From: JAUVXY01 sp964392345
GTDB taxonomy: Bacteria; Actinomycetota; Humimicrobiia; Humimicrobiales; Humimicrobiaceae
DNA length: 12,044 nt
Direction of reading: 5' to 3'
Assembly (NCBI GenBank): GCA_964392345.1
Contig: CAYMPQ010000056.1
Location: 1 to 12,044, forward strand
Part shown: piece after piece, positions 1-7,632 of the stretch
How positions within the stretch are numbered: position 1 is the first letter of the stretch
Layout: every line of letters starts with the position of its first letter
Made by a program: the position numbers and the translations under genes
Notes under the pieces: model-generated
Told to the model about the DNA's origin: nothing
The model's input: the letters and a program-made list of their open reading frames with translations, nothing else
Database searches by the model: none

Positions 1-573
1 TCTATAGTAACTACGATTTTAAACCAGCTTTATAAAACAGCTAATGATTATGGGGCTGTACTTTACAGCCCAACATTTCTCATTCTTGAAGAAATGGCAA
101 ATATAGGAAGGATTCCTAACATACAGGTAATGCTTGGCACAATGCGGTCTCGGCGTATTTACCCCATGCTTATATGGCAGTCACTGCCGCAGATGAAAAA
201 CCGCTACGGTAACTGCTGGGAAGATATACTCTCAATGTGCGATACACATCTCTACTTAGGTGTAAATGATGATTTTACCGCGCAGTACTGTAGTAGGTTT
301 TTAGGAAGTACCACTATTAAAATACAAAGCGTTAGCAGGAATATGGAAAGCTTTTTTGAAAGTAGCAGGCAAAGCCAGTCGCAAAACTATTACGCAAGAA
401 ACTTAATGCTTCCTGATGAATGCAGGAGGCTACCCCAGGGAAGACTGGTTTTAAACCAGCGTTCTTTTTACCCATCTCTTTTATATAAGGTTCAATACCG
501 CTACTGGGAAAGATCTGTCAGAATCTGTGATTTTTCCAGTGTTAGTGATCTACCGGAGATAAAAAGTGCATAA
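1..573 (+). CDS. VirD4/TraG-type coupling protein, C-terminal part (5' end outside window)
   Basis: The reading frame is open from base 1, so the gene is cut by the window edge; the ATG at 94 is internal, because the Walker B-like segment (FLILEEMANIGRIP) begins upstream of it. That segment, followed by TMRSRRIYPMLIWQSLPQMKNRYG, is the hallmark of the VirD4/TraG coupling ATPases: an acidic pair, then 'AN-G-IP', a sensor-like 'RS' and a 'QS--Q' motif. The acidic pair is EE rather than the usual DE. The tail (RNLMLPDECRRLP, then a Tyr-rich stretch) matches the end of TraG proteins. These ATPases sit at the inner membrane and feed substrate to a type IV secretion channel. The Walker A part is not visible. 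The next gene starts 42 bases later and belongs to a Tad-like cluster, so transfer and pilus genes are probably transcribed together. Family assignment is firm; the transferred substrate is unknown. Confidence 0.87.
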   Translation, partial: SIVTTILNQLYKTANDYGAVLYSPTFLILEEMANIGRIPNIQVMLGTMRSRRIYPMLIWQSLPQMKNRYGNCWEDILSMCDTHLYLGVNDDFTAQYCSRFLGSTTIKIQSVSRNMESFFESSRQSQSQNYYARNLMLPDECRRLPQGRLVLNQRSFYPSLLYKVQYRYWERSVRICDFSSVSDLPEIKSA

Positions 574-615
574 GAAAATTTTTTATTTTTAAAATTTAAT
601 AAAGTTTGAGGGAAT

Positions 616-1350
616 TTGGAATATATAATCTGCTGCTTAAATATAAAAGAAAGCTACGAAAGGATAACCAATCACTTTAAAAGTCATCCTTATATCGGCT
701 TTGAGGAATTTACTTGCGATATTGATGAAGTAAAAAATAAATCCCTTTATAAAAAATGGAAGTATGCAGTAGTTGACAAAAAACTTTCCTGGTTTGGCGA
801 GGCAGTAAAATTTTTTAAAAAAAACAAAATAGAGATAATTTATTTTGACGACGACTACAGTGATGTAATTTCATCTATTAAAAATAAGGTCCAAAAACCT
901 GCGGAAGATGATATAGGCAGGAGCCAAAAAAGACCTTTTAAAGGTACCGGCGTAAGGTATATAGAAAAACCAATAACTAAAGTAGTTGAGAAAAAAATAT
1001 ACACAAGTTTAGAAAAAAAGCTAATTTTAGTATCAGGTCTTTCAAAATCAGCAGGAGCCACTACAATTACCTTAAATCTTGCAAAATATCTTTCCAATTT
1101 AGATATCTTATCTTCTGTAATCGAGCCTCCTATAGATCCTACAATATTTAACTGGATAGGAATAGAAGAAATTATAGATAAAAGTGTAAAACATAGCGAT
1201 GATGGTTTTTATTCATATCCACATGAAATTGCTGGCGGCAGGAGAATAAAAAATAAAGCTGAATTTATTTTGACAATATTGTATGGATTGTTTCAGATGA
1301 TAGAAAAGAGAAAATTGGAAAATGGGAATACAGTCAAATGCTTAAGCTAA
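616..1350 (+). CDS. CpaE/TadZ-like protein, N-terminal part; frame broken near 1270
   Basis: Starts at TTG with a GAGG ribosome site at 608-611. Residues 1-95 look like an atypical receiver-like domain (alternating hydrophobic strands around KYAVVD and IEIIYFDDD), a lysine-rich linker follows, and from about 135 a ParA/MinD-like P-loop domain begins (LILVSGLSKSAGATTITLNLAKYL). CpaE/TadZ proteins of Tad pilus systems have this architecture and localise the machine. The P-loop is degenerate: where KGGxGKTT is expected it reads SKSAGATT, so the phosphate-binding lysine is missing. After residue 218 this frame drifts into unrelated sequence and stops at 1350. The proper continuation is in the frame two bases on, open from 1263. 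I read 616-1829 as one gene of about 404 codons broken by loss of one T in the run at 1268-1271, through mutation or sequencing error. A true stand-alone protein is less likely. Confidence 0.72.
   Translation: MEYIICCLNIKESYERITNHFKSHPYIGFEEFTCDIDEVKNKSLYKKWKYAVVDKKLSWFGEAVKFFKKNKIEIIYFDDDYSDVISSIKNKVQKPAEDDIGRSQKRPFKGTGVRYIEKPITKVVEKKIYTSLEKKLILVSGLSKSAGATTITLNLAKYLSNLDILSSVIEPPIDPTIFNWIGIEEIIDKSVKHSDDGFYSYPHEIAGGRRIKNKAEFILTILYGLFQMIEKRKLENGNTVKCLS
1261..1275 (+). other. apparent -1 base frameshift site
   Basis: The reading frame of the TadZ-like protein changes here. Upstream of the site frame 1 carries family-like sequence (YPHEIAGGRRIKNK); downstream frame 3 does (NIVWIVSDDRKEKI). One extra T in the four-T run at 1268-1271 would join them. 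The local codons GAA-TTT-ATT-TTG do not form a canonical X-XXY-YYZ slippery heptamer, so programmed frameshifting is possible but not favoured over mutation or a homopolymer read error. Confidence 0.65.
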
Positions 1351-1829
1351 TATATGTTTCAAGTATTGCACCAATAACTTTTATAGATGTAGGAGAAAGT
1401 ATTTTCCATGAGGCAATCAGGCCCTTGCTGTCTACCGTGGATTTGGTACTTGTTGTAATAGATCCTTTCCCGACTAATTGTAATATAAATTATGATAAGC
1501 TACTGGAGCTTTTAAAATTAAAAAGTGATGGCTGTCCTGTAAACTTTATTATAAATAAGTGGAATAGCGGAATAGATAAAAAGGAGTTTCTAAGTTTTTT
1601 AGGAGTAAAACCCCTTGCGTTTATACCAGCTATAGATCTGGATATCCTGTATAAAGCTAATTATAAATACAAGATACCACTTTCTTGCAGGGAAGTTTCT
1701 GACCTTATCAGTAATCCTTTAGAGGATATCTGTTCTCTTTTTATTCCTCGAGAATTTAACTGTGGTATTTCTAAAAATAAAAATATTAAAAAAAAGAGTA
1801 TTTTTTCTAATTTTTTTAAGACAAATTAA
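1338..1829 (+). CDS. CpaE/TadZ-like protein, C-terminal part of the frameshifted gene
   Basis: The ATG at 1338 is probably not a real start: this frame is open and reads well from 1263 (NIVWIVSDDRKEKIGKWEYSQMLKLIYVSS), joining the ParA-like fold begun by the upstream frame. It then has the Walker B-like strand ITFIDVGES, a 'VDLVLVVIDP' strand, and 'VNFIINKWNSGIDKKEF', the place where ParA/MinD proteins carry their N-K-specificity strand. It ends with 'PLAFIPAID' and a positively charged tail. No good ribosome site precedes 1338 (the nearby bases are AATACAGTCAA). Restoring one base in the T run at 1268-1271 gives a single open frame ending at 1829, close in length to the second TadZ-like gene at 2586 (385 residues). 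Without the N-terminal half it would lack the P-loop and half of the fold, so it is unlikely to work alone unless expressed by frameshifting. Confidence 0.68.
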   Translation: MLKLIYVSSIAPITFIDVGESIFHEAIRPLLSTVDLVLVVIDPFPTNCNINYDKLLELLKLKSDGCPVNFIINKWNSGIDKKEFLSFLGVKPLAFIPAIDLDILYKANYKYKIPLSCREVSDLISNPLEDICSLFIPREFNCGISKNKNIKKKSIFSNFFKTN

Positions 1830-1872
1830 AAGTTAATTTACTTAGAGAAATTACAATAGAGAGGAAAAATTT

Positions 1873-2589
1873 ATGAAATACTTTAAAACAAGGAGAAAAA
1901 AGGCTCCCCTTATATTTGCAATCCTGGGCATAGTTTTAATGCTATCTTCTGTAACCGCTATGTTCTGGTGGGAAACTAAAGGCAGGAGCCTCTTTTTATA
2001 TAAGGAGGTCTTAGTTTTAAACCAAAGTGTTGAGACTGGTACCACTATTACAGAAGATATGGTTTCTTTTATAAGGGTAGATCCTTTTAATTTTATAGAA
2101 GGAGCTATAGTCAGTAAAGAAAAAGTCCTAGGAAAAATCACATATCACTATATTCCTAAATATAGCCAGCTGAATTTAGAATATTTTTTAAGTGAAAAAG
2201 CGGAAGATGCAGAGGAATATCAGTATATTTTTAATGTCCCTGCTGACTGGATTATAACCTTCCCAAACTCATTAAGGAGAGGCGATACAGTCTATTTTTA
2301 TCCTGTTAAAGTTTTTAAAGAAAATGTAGAAAGGGATAAAGATAATTCTTTTAATACTTCAAATAATATAAAAATTTCTAGTGAAGAGGATTTAATTAAA
2401 AGTGAAATCGCATACCTAAAGGATTCTGGCAACAGGGAAGTAGTAGATACGGAGGGTGAAGAAAGGTATGACGCAAGTGCAAATATCTCAAGTATTGAGA
2501 TTATAACAAGTTATGAAGATTTTTCCTATCTTAAAGGTCTGGCAAGCGAAAACTATAAATTTATTATTTTATATAAAAAAAGCTTATGA
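1873..2589 (+). CDS. CpaB/RcpC-like SAF-domain membrane protein
   Basis: A 238-residue protein with a basic head (MKYFKTRRKK), one membrane segment at about 11-33, and then an SAF-type domain at about 44-105: VLVLNQSVETGTTITEDMVSFIRVD, a conserved 'EGAIVSKEKVLGKIT' turn, and 'YIPKYSQLNLEYF'. The 'G-xI---M---' and 'G-----I-KGQ-L' pattern is that of CpaB/RcpC/FlgA relatives. Next comes NVPADWIITFPNSLRRGDTVYFYPV, which resembles the second CpaB domain where an SLR-GD turn precedes a strand. CpaB proteins help build or stabilise Tad/Flp pili outside the membrane. A good AGAGAGGA ribosome site lies at about 1858-1865. It overlaps the next gene by four bases (ATGA), so translation is probably coupled. 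Residues 150-210 are acidic and poorly conserved in appearance. Confidence 0.74.
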   Translation: MKYFKTRRKKAPLIFAILGIVLMLSSVTAMFWWETKGRSLFLYKEVLVLNQSVETGTTITEDMVSFIRVDPFNFIEGAIVSKEKVLGKITYHYIPKYSQLNLEYFLSEKAEDAEEYQYIFNVPADWIITFPNSLRRGDTVYFYPVKVFKENVERDKDNSFNTSNNIKISSEEDLIKSEIAYLKDSGNREVVDTEGEERYDASANISSIEIITSYEDFSYLKGLASENYKFIILYKKSL

Positions 2590-3743
2590 AAAATATTTTA
2601 ATTATAGGCAGTAACGGGAGTTTAAAAACTGAACTTGAAAACACCGGTTTTTTTTCCGATATAAAAACTTCTTTATCTTTTACGGGCAGTAAAATAAGTA
2701 TAGTAGATATTTTAATTGTTGATGGCGAAGCTATTTCATATGATAAATATCTAAATAATTTTTCTAATTTTTTAAAGCAGGTAAAAAGTAACTACTATAT
2801 TGCAAGGGACTTAGATACATATTCAACTGTAAATAAAAATCTTTCCTCATACGGTATAATAGTAATTCCGCCGCTTCTTACAGATAAGCAGATATCCCAG
2901 AAAGTATGCTCTTTATCTATCGAAGATTTTGCAGTTAAAAATAACACTGTTTGTTTTTTTGGTGCAGGAGCAGGAGTTGGTACTGAAATGATAAGCCAAT
3001 CCACAGCCCAGGTAATTTCTGAACTAACAGGTAAGAGTGTAATTTTTTTGGCTTTAGACGGCAGTGAAGGAACCAGTTATCTTGATTTAGATTTCACCGG
3101 CTACGGGCTTTGGCAAATCAAAGAAAGACTAATAAACAATATACTCTCACCGGAGGAGCTTAAAAACTCATGTTTGAAGACCGGCTTACTGTATGTTTTA
3201 CCAGGGGAGAGCAGTATATCAAAGTTAAGGCATTACCACCCGGAGCATATTGAAAAACTTATCTGCCTCTCATCTAAAACTTTTGATATAACAATTATAA
3301 ATGGAGGAAGCAACGTTTGCGGTATGAGTATTGGTGCTCTAAATTCGTCTAAATTAAAATACCTTGTAACCACACAAAGTTATAAGCATTTTAGGAATTT
3401 TTTAAAGCTATCAGAACAGGTCTTTGTAAATTTAGGAATAAATGCAGGTGATTTTTCACTTATATTAAATAAATATATAGAAAATAGTGATTTTTATGAC
3501 GGGATAGATATATCTAAAAATTATGGTATGCCGCTTGCTTCTGTTATACCTCTTTTAGATTATACATTAGGCCTGGAAGCTGAAAATAAGAAAAAGACTT
3601 TAGTTGGTTATGACAACATATTTAGCAGTTCTATAAAGCAGCTGTCATTTTTTCTGTGCAGGGAACTTGGTATAGAAATTAAAGATAAAGAAGCAGTAAG
3701 AAAAAGCTTTTTTAAAAGGATAATGAGAAAGGTTAATACCTAA
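2586..3743 (+). CDS. second CpaE/TadZ-like protein with degenerate P-loop
   Basis: A 385-residue protein with the same plan as the frameshifted gene at 616. Residues 1-110 form a receiver-like alpha/beta domain (NILIIGSNG at the start, DILIVDGEAI in the middle, GIIVIPPLLT near the end), and a ParA/MinD-like domain follows from about 120. The P-loop position reads CFFGAGAGVGTEMISQSTAQVI, so both the phosphate-binding Lys and the following Thr are replaced (GVGTE instead of GVGKT). 'VIFLALDGSEGTSYLDLDFTGYGLWQI' corresponds to the switch region of CpaE-type ATPases, and 'ITIINGGS' to Walker B. It begins inside the stop of the SAF gene (ATGA) and ends one base before the secretion ATPase gene, placing it firmly in the Tad-like operon. 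The probable role is localisation or scaffolding of the pilus machine. ATP hydrolysis looks unlikely. Confidence 0.7.
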   Translation: MKNILIIGSNGSLKTELENTGFFSDIKTSLSFTGSKISIVDILIVDGEAISYDKYLNNFSNFLKQVKSNYYIARDLDTYSTVNKNLSSYGIIVIPPLLTDKQISQKVCSLSIEDFAVKNNTVCFFGAGAGVGTEMISQSTAQVISELTGKSVIFLALDGSEGTSYLDLDFTGYGLWQIKERLINNILSPEELKNSCLKTGLLYVLPGESSISKLRHYHPEHIEKLICLSSKTFDITIINGGSNVCGMSIGALNSSKLKYLVTTQSYKHFRNFLKLSEQVFVNLGINAGDFSLILNKYIENSDFYDGIDISKNYGMPLASVIPLLDYTLGLEAENKKKTLVGYDNIFSSSIKQLSFFLCRELGIEIKDKEAVRKSFFKRIMRKVNT

Positions 3744-3744
3744 G

Positions 3745-5193
3745 ATGGATTTACTTAAAGAAGATGTAAAATATAGAAAATTTCATATTGACGATTATTT
3801 AAGCAAAATAAAAAGTGGGAGACCAAAGACAAAAAAGCGAAAAACCCTAAGCGATAGTGAGCTTTTTACAAATCTCTGCAGGTCTGTTCAGTCCTATTTT
3901 GAAGAACAGTGGAATAAAGCCGAAGGAGAGGAATCCAGGATACTTGAACGGCAGACTAAAGCCATAATAGGAATACCTGACCATGTAAATTATTTTAAGG
4001 ACCTTATAAGAAAATACCTTGAGGATAATGCTAAAACTAAGCTTCCTTATCCAAAATGGTACAGTAGCTTAGTTGATGGTATTTTCCATGAAGTATGGGG
4101 GCTGGCAGGTATAAGGCAGTGGATGGATATTCCTGAAAGCTCCTCTGCCAAGATAATAGGGGAAAGAATATATTATCTAATTGATGGAAAGATGGCACTT
4201 CAGGAGCAGAAGATATCTTCCCAGAGGTTTGGTGCACTTAAAAAAGCCCTGCTTCTTCTTACTCCAAAAGTGCCTCAGAGTAGCTCAAATATAGAAATTT
4301 TAATGCACTCTGGTGAGAGGGTTACTATATATGACGACCCACTTACCAAAGACGGCCAGCATATTATGGTATTTCGCAAATATGTTGTTTTTAGTTACAC
4401 TTTAGAAGAGCAGGCCAGAAGAGGCACTATTCCAAAAGAGGCTTTAGGTATGCTTAAAAGCCTTGCAAAGGTTGGTTTTAATATCCTTTTTTGCGGAGCG
4501 GTTAGAACTGCAAAAACTACCATGCTTACTACATTTCAGCTTCTTGAAGACCCAAATCTTGAAGGGGTTTTAATTGAATCAAATGCAGAGATTCCACTTC
4601 ACAAGCTTATGCCAAAATCTCCCATAATGCAGCTTGTTTGCGATGGGGATGAGCTATCTTCTATTACAAAAAAGCTTATGCGTTCAGATGGAGACTATAT
4701 TATTTGCGGGGAGGCAAGGGACGGAAATATGCTGAGTCTACTGGTTGAGATTTCAAACCGAGGTACCAGGCACTGCAAAAGCACAATTCACTTAACCGAT
4801 GTATTTGACCTTCCTTATGATATGGCAAATATGATTGTAGGCAAAAAAGGCGGGAGTCTTGAACATACAATAATAAAAGTTGCTAAAAGTTTTCACTATG
4901 TTTTTAGCTTTATACAGCTTGCAGACCGTTCTAAAAAAAGGCTAAAGGGTATTTATGAGATTAGATATGATTATCTGTCTCATAGAATCTCAATACACCA
5001 GATATGCAGCTACGATCCCGGTTCTGACAGCTGGACTTTTTCTTGTGATATAGGAAGTGATAAGGAAGCTATTGCCAGGGAAGAAAATTACAATGAGTTT
5101 CTCTCATACAGAAAAGAGCTAAAAATGCTGGCTGAAAAATTTCCAATGAAAAATTATAAGGCTGTAGTACCTTTTTACTCTAGGGGAGCTTAA
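3745..5193 (+). CDS. CpaF/TadA-like type II/IV secretion ATPase
   Basis: A 482-residue protein of the VirB11/CpaF/PulE secretion ATPase superfamily, which powers pilus assembly from the cytoplasmic face. Residues 1-180 form a basic then mixed N-terminal region. The core begins near 185 with 'RVTIYDDPLTKDG', where CpaF proteins have their R-T---P-V-----I-R strand. The P-loop at 251-259 reads GAVRTAKTT, keeping Lys and Thr but with Ala where the last Gly normally is. The Asp-box-like catalytic acidic position is in LIESNAEIPL (E278), Walker B is DYIICGEARDG (317-326), and the His box is STIHLTD (346-352). The C-terminal region to 482 is longer than the bare core and includes 'DYLSHRISIHQICSYDP'. 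It starts one base after the previous stop with a weak AAAGG site. It is clearly of this family; whether it assembles a pilus or a conjugation channel is open. Confidence 0.86.
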   Translation: MDLLKEDVKYRKFHIDDYLSKIKSGRPKTKKRKTLSDSELFTNLCRSVQSYFEEQWNKAEGEESRILERQTKAIIGIPDHVNYFKDLIRKYLEDNAKTKLPYPKWYSSLVDGIFHEVWGLAGIRQWMDIPESSSAKIIGERIYYLIDGKMALQEQKISSQRFGALKKALLLLTPKVPQSSSNIEILMHSGERVTIYDDPLTKDGQHIMVFRKYVVFSYTLEEQARRGTIPKEALGMLKSLAKVGFNILFCGAVRTAKTTMLTTFQLLEDPNLEGVLIESNAEIPLHKLMPKSPIMQLVCDGDELSSITKKLMRSDGDYIICGEARDGNMLSLLVEISNRGTRHCKSTIHLTDVFDLPYDMANMIVGKKGGSLEHTIIKVAKSFHYVFSFIQLADRSKKRLKGIYEIRYDYLSHRISIHQICSYDPGSDSWTFSCDIGSDKEAIAREENYNEFLSYRKELKMLAEKFPMKNYKAVVPFYSRGA

Positions 5194-5198
5194 TTTTT

Positions 5199-6149
5199 AT
5201 GACTGATACAATAGACATAATAGTAAGAACATTAACTTACGCTATATTTCTAACCGGCTTGTGGTTATTTTTGGGAAGATACCTGGTAAGTTTTATAAGG
5301 CAGAAAAGTAAGGGGTATAGATTCAGCAGTAAAGCTAAAGATAGTTTCGACAGTAGATTTACAAGCCATATAAGACATCTTATAAAAATAACCACCGGCA
5401 GAAGCGGCAGGGACAGCGTTTTTTATTTTCTCTTTTTGTCAGTATGCTTGTTTTCCGTGTCATTTGCTGTTACTGCCGGGCTTTTCGGGGTAAGTATATT
5501 TTTTATCTTAATGTCATCTCTTATTGGTCTTCTTCCTTATATTTACCTGCGGTTTAGGCTTAAAAGCCTGCAGCTTGCTGGAAGCTATGAAGCAGAGAAC
5601 CTACTGGGAGAGCTAACAAGTAACTACAAGATTTCAGACTACAGTATGGCCTATGCGATAGACAGGACTGTAGAGACTATTAAAGGAAGCCCTCTTTCAA
5701 AGAAAGCTCTTTTTATTTTAAGTGTAAAAATAAAGGATTACAGGAGCAGGCAAGAACTGCAGTCTGCAGTTGATTTTTTTGTGTCCATGTTTGGTACCCA
5801 GTGGGCAACACTTTTAGGCATGAGCATTTTTGAATCTATATCAGGAGGCACCAATGTCTCAGTTTCCTTAGACAATATCCTTAGAGATTTAAAAGAGATA
5901 AAAAGTTCCATAGAAAAAGACAAGAGAGCAAACTATGAAGCGTTTACCATGGTTAAGTTTGTTATTCCGGTCGTGTATATCCTGTCAGTTTTTACATGTG
6001 TAAAGTATTTCGGGTTTACACTGGGAAAGTTTTTTTACTACCAGTTCAGTACCGCACTGGGTATAAAATTTTTTATCACAATTGCTGTACTTTCTGTTAT
6101 TAGTTTTTGGTCAATGTATATTTTAAGCAGGCCTAAATTTGATTTTTAG
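5199..6149 (+). CDS. TadB-like platform membrane protein
   Basis: A 316-residue polytopic membrane protein. Hydrophobic segments lie at about 10-33, 74-93, 95-117, 252-270 and 287-309, with a cytoplasmic stretch at 120-250. That stretch reads like the T2SSF/GspF-type domain of TadB: an alpha-helical 'EAENLLGELTSNYKISDYSMAYAIDRTV', later 'FGTQWATLLGMSIFESISGGTNVSVSLDNILRDLKEIKSSIEKDKRANYEA', then the last two membrane helices. TadB and TadC form the inner-membrane platform on which the CpaF ATPase acts, and here they follow the ATPase directly, as in Tad loci. The ribosome site GGGGAG is at the end of the ATPase gene, with the ATG five bases after its stop. The overall sequence is divergent, so the call rests on topology, charge pattern and neighbourhood. 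Confidence 0.72.
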   Translation: MTDTIDIIVRTLTYAIFLTGLWLFLGRYLVSFIRQKSKGYRFSSKAKDSFDSRFTSHIRHLIKITTGRSGRDSVFYFLFLSVCLFSVSFAVTAGLFGVSIFFILMSSLIGLLPYIYLRFRLKSLQLAGSYEAENLLGELTSNYKISDYSMAYAIDRTVETIKGSPLSKKALFILSVKIKDYRSRQELQSAVDFFVSMFGTQWATLLGMSIFESISGGTNVSVSLDNILRDLKEIKSSIEKDKRANYEAFTMVKFVIPVVYILSVFTCVKYFGFTLGKFFYYQFSTALGIKFFITIAVLSVISFWSMYILSRPKFDF

Positions 6150-6161
6150 TAGGAGTATAAA

Positions 6162-7019
6162 ATGGTATTTAAAGTAATTTATTTTGTATCGGTTTCACTT
6201 TTAGCAGTAGCATCAGTTGTATTTTTTACTAAAGTTTCACTTGGCGTCTTACATTTAAAAAAAGGAAGGTTTGGAACTTTAGCTATGGTTAAAAAGAGAC
6301 TGGCCACAGGAGAAGTTCTTTCTTTTGGCGGGGTAGGTATTTCTTTTTTAAGCTATAAGGTTTTGCGGTTTAGTGTTTTAGGCATGTGGCTTACTTTAGC
6401 AGTGATACTAAAAATAACAAAAAGCCTTCCTTCTTTTGGGATGCAGATTTTTATAATTTTTATTTTACTTATTGCTACTACTCCAAAAGAAAAAATGGGC
6501 AGGACAAAACTGCCATTTTCATACGTTAATGATTTTTTTAAAAAAAGAAGAAGAGAGGCAGCTACAAGAGAAATATACCGGACAATTTTGGAGCTTATTA
6601 ACTTATTTACAATAAAAGGGGATGCTATTTTAGGCTCAAACTATATCCTGGAAGAAATTATAAAGACAGTTAAGGTTACAAAACCTGTATATCTTAAGAT
6701 GCTTTCAATGTGGAATATGAACAGACGTGAAGAAGCAGCCAGCTATTTTGCCGCTGCAATTGGTACAAAGGAAGCAAGGGATCTTGCCACTGTACTATTA
6801 AAGCTTGACTATATAAGCCCAAAAGAACTTAAAGGTCAGCTTTTAAATTACCAGAATAATATAAAAGCAGAAAGAATAACTGAAAAGGAGAGGGTAAATG
6901 AGAGAAATGGAAATCTTATTTATGTACTGGCCATAATATCAACAGTAGTGGTTCTACTGAATTTTTTAGTGGTGGTTTTAACAGATGTTTTTGCGTCTTA
7001 TAATTTACTGTCTTTTTAA
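6162..7019 (+). CDS. TadC-like platform membrane protein
   Basis: A 285-residue membrane protein with hydrophobic segments at about 3-24, 70-84, 92-107 and 252-275, and a large soluble helical stretch at 120-248. This stretch includes REIYRTILELINLFTIKGDAILGSNYILEEII and 'AASYFAAAIGTKEARDLATVLLKLDYISPKELKGQLLNYQ', resembling the second half of a TadB/TadC-type F-domain. Ribosome site AGGAG lies at 6150-6154. It stands directly behind the TadB-like gene and before a run of small membrane-anchored proteins, the normal place of TadC in Tad loci. The sequence itself is not strongly diagnostic. The pairing with the gene before it is the main support. Confidence 0.62.
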   Translation: MVFKVIYFVSVSLLAVASVVFFTKVSLGVLHLKKGRFGTLAMVKKRLATGEVLSFGGVGISFLSYKVLRFSVLGMWLTLAVILKITKSLPSFGMQIFIIFILLIATTPKEKMGRTKLPFSYVNDFFKKRRREAATREIYRTILELINLFTIKGDAILGSNYILEEIIKTVKVTKPVYLKMLSMWNMNRREEAASYFAAAIGTKEARDLATVLLKLDYISPKELKGQLLNYQNNIKAERITEKERVNERNGNLIYVLAIISTVVVLLNFLVVVLTDVFASYNLLSF

Positions 7020-7041
7020 AAAAAGGAAGAAAGGAGTTTAC

Positions 7042-7188
7042 ATGAAGACATTTATTGTAATAATGGCTACGGTAATTCTAGGAGTTCTAATCTGGGGACT
7101 AATACTTGGGTCAGGGGAAAATTCGCTGTATTCCCAGGCAACAAGAATTTTAAACTACGGGATAAGCCAGCTTCAAACAATTCCTTAA
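7042..7188 (+). CDS. small single-span membrane protein, possible pilin-like subunit
   Basis: A 48-residue protein starting at the ATG at 7042, chosen because a strong AAGGAG site sits at 7031-7036. An upstream in-frame ATG at 6985 would overlap the TadC-like gene and lacks such a site. The sequence has a short MK head, a membrane helix at about 4-23 (FIVIMATVILGVLIWGLILG) and a short tail with YSQATRILNYGISQL. Size and position fit a Flp-type pilin, but there is no class III leader and no Gly/Glu-5 prepilin cleavage motif, so processing by a prepilin peptidase is not supported. Its first 13 residues follow the same pattern (MK-FI---A--IL) as the next two genes. Confidence 0.62.
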   Translation: MKTFIVIMATVILGVLIWGLILGSGENSLYSQATRILNYGISQLQTIP

Positions 7189-7208
7189 AAATCTATTTTT
7201 ATTTAAGG
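7183..7208 (+). promoter_or_regulatory. weak hairpin covering the ribosome site of the 7219 gene
   Basis: CCTTAAA (7183-7189) is complementary to TTTAAGG (7202-7208), which overlaps the AAGGA ribosome site (7205-7209). The arms are A/T-rich, so the stem is weak. It could modestly lower translation of the gene at 7219 relative to that at 7042. Confidence 0.25.
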
Positions 7209-7218
7209 ATAAATATTT

Positions 7219-7632
7219 ATGAAAACTTTTATAGTAACTGTTGCAGCTATAATCCTGCTTATGGTATTTCCCATGCAGAATGTACAGGATATAGTAAATT
7301 CACATAAGATAGAAAGATTTGATGAGATAGCCTACGCAGCTTGTCAGAAGGCAAGAACTGACGGCAGGTTTACAGGTTCTAACATCTCTGAGATGAAAGA
7401 TAATATACTTTCGGAGTTCCCGGACATCAGCGAAGGTGAAATCATAATAGATGTGACTACTTCCATGAAATACAAAAGGTTTGAATTTGACACTAGAGAA
7501 ACTATAAATTACAAAATTGGCATACCAATAAAGAGGGTAGTTAACATGGGAAAGTTTTTGGGAATAAAAGATGAGGAAAACAGATATTACTATATTATGG
7601 AAGGCTACGTTTTAAGTGAGGCATTAGAATGA
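7219..7632 (+). CDS. small membrane-anchored pseudopilin-like protein (DUF4320-like)
   Basis: A 137-residue protein with an N-terminal membrane helix (about 3-19, FIVTVAAIILLMVFPMQ) and a soluble extracytoplasmic region: 'IAYAACQKARTDGRFTGSNISEMKDNILSEFPDISEGEIIIDVTTSMKYKRFEFDTRETINYKIGIPIKR'. The helix, then a helical 'A--KAR-DGRFT' region, then strands ending 'YYIMEGYVLSEALE', recalls the DUF4320-type small proteins that accompany Tad-like genes in Clostridia. That is recall, not a search result. The ribosome site AAGGA at 7205-7209 precedes the ATG by nine bases and lies in the arm of a weak hairpin. Its last four bases overlap the next start (ATGA). The likely role is a minor pilin or pseudopilin. 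Confidence 0.62.
   Translation: MKTFIVTVAAIILLMVFPMQNVQDIVNSHKIERFDEIAYAACQKARTDGRFTGSNISEMKDNILSEFPDISEGEIIIDVTTSMKYKRFEFDTRETINYKIGIPIKRVVNMGKFLGIKDEENRYYYIMEGYVLSEALE

Noticed and set aside
574..615. A/T-rich stretch with AAATTTT...AAAATTT as a possible terminator
   Set aside because: The stem has only A-T pairs, lacks a G/C core and has no clear U-tract after it; the following gene belongs to the same functional group.
1261..1275. programmed -1 ribosomal frameshift as the explanation for the broken TadZ-like gene
   Set aside because: There is no canonical slippery heptamer and no obvious downstream structure; a lost base in the T run is simpler, though not excluded by sequence alone.
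1338..1829. treating this open frame as an independent gene with its own ATG
   Set aside because: The frame reads as family-like sequence upstream of the ATG, no ribosome site is present, and it completes the fold begun by the upstream frame.
6985..7188. longer version of the small membrane protein starting at ATG 6985
   Set aside because: It would overlap the TadC-like gene by 35 bases and has no ribosome site, whereas ATG 7042 follows a strong AAGGAG.
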